NCBI GenBank assembly: GCA_034696485.1
Contig: JAQIWT010000725.1
Coordinates: forward strand, 1 to 15,745
Direction of reading: 5' to 3'
DNA length: 15,745 nt
From: Isohypsibius dastychi
Lineage: Eukaryota > Tardigrada > Eutardigrada > Parachela > Isohypsibiidae
Shown here: positions 15,489 to 15,745 of the stretch, in pieces
How positions within the stretch are numbered: the first letter of the stretch is position 1
Layout: every line of letters begins with the position of its first letter
The notes under the pieces: generated by a model
Seen by the model: the letters and a program-made list of their open reading frames with translations, nothing else
Database searches by the model: none
What the model was told of the DNA's origin: nothing
Program-made: the position numbers and the translations under genes

Positions 15489-15745
15489 TCTAAGCAAGAA
15501 GGAGCTTTTTTCACGAAAACACAAGAAAGATTACAAGTAAAATATTCCCAGTTGAAAACTTTCTTCAACTGTGTTTCTGGGTTTCCTGTGTTCCCTGTTC
15601 CATGCCGACATGGGTGGCATACTGTACGTCACACATTCCATCTAGGGTACCCTTGGTTTGGTTCAGATCGGTCCAAACCATGGTGCGTTTCGTGGTTCAT
15701 AAATTTCCAACCCATGGTTTGGGTATTCCATTCCGTGCCACGGCA
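15489..15745. other. Right edge: small hairpins, no gene
   Basis: CAGTTGAA/TTCAACTG form an 8-bp stem with a 7-base loop at 15549-15571. CCTTGGTTTGG (15651-15661) faces CCAAACCATGG (15673-15683), and CCATGGTTTGGG appears again at 15712-15723 near the window end. This may be the edge of another repeat cut by the window. No coding frame is seen. Confidence 0.4.

Noticed and set aside
1-15745. Prokaryotic or phage system
   Set aside because: The window has introns, F-box, RRM and glutamate receptor sequences and MITEs, with no ribosome binding sites or tightly packed genes.

Overview
The window is from a eukaryotic, almost certainly animal, genome. There are no operons or Shine-Dalgarno sites. 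Genes are split by GT-AG introns, most of them only 40 to 61 bp, with acceptors such as TTTTTTCAG and TTTCCAG. Compact introns, an F-box gene, an ionotropic glutamate receptor relic and short non-autonomous DNA transposons fit a small-genome invertebrate, perhaps an ecdysozoan such as a tardigrade or nematode. That placement is inference; nothing here is diagnostic. No rRNA, tRNA, CRISPR array or prokaryotic element was seen.

Two genes look intact once spliced. The first is an F-box protein on + (7049-9170, three exons, 317 aa), whose F-box is split by a 1.1 kb intron and restored exactly by the splice. The second is on - (9950-11257, four exons in my model, 362 aa) and ends in a probable RNA recognition motif. 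They are convergent, with about 780 bp between their stop codons.

Much of the rest is decayed or uncertain coding sequence. Relics include the start of an ionotropic glutamate receptor (5165-5670), a two-intron gene with an in-frame TGA (6273-6728), and interrupted frames at 2074-2722 and 11801-12239. A possible multi-exon coiled-coil-like gene lies on - at 13040-14047. A possible gene start at 14173 runs into a satellite array. Unrecognised ORFs lie at 40-432 (-), 1648-1995, 2744-3046, 3660-3879 and 3936-4253.

Repeats are prominent. They are a 502-bp hAT-type MITE with 8-bp target duplications (638-1139), a foldback element with 119-bp arms (4298-4632), a 68-bp satellite arranged head-to-head as a large palindrome (14411-14966), and a 461-bp TA-flanked MITE with 24-bp perfect terminal inverted repeats (15026-15486). 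A roughly 95-bp piece of the first ORF recurs at 5951-6049.

I see no cooperating gene system. The best description is a gene-poor, repeat-rich segment with two live genes and several gene relics. All splice models are read by eye and need transcript support.
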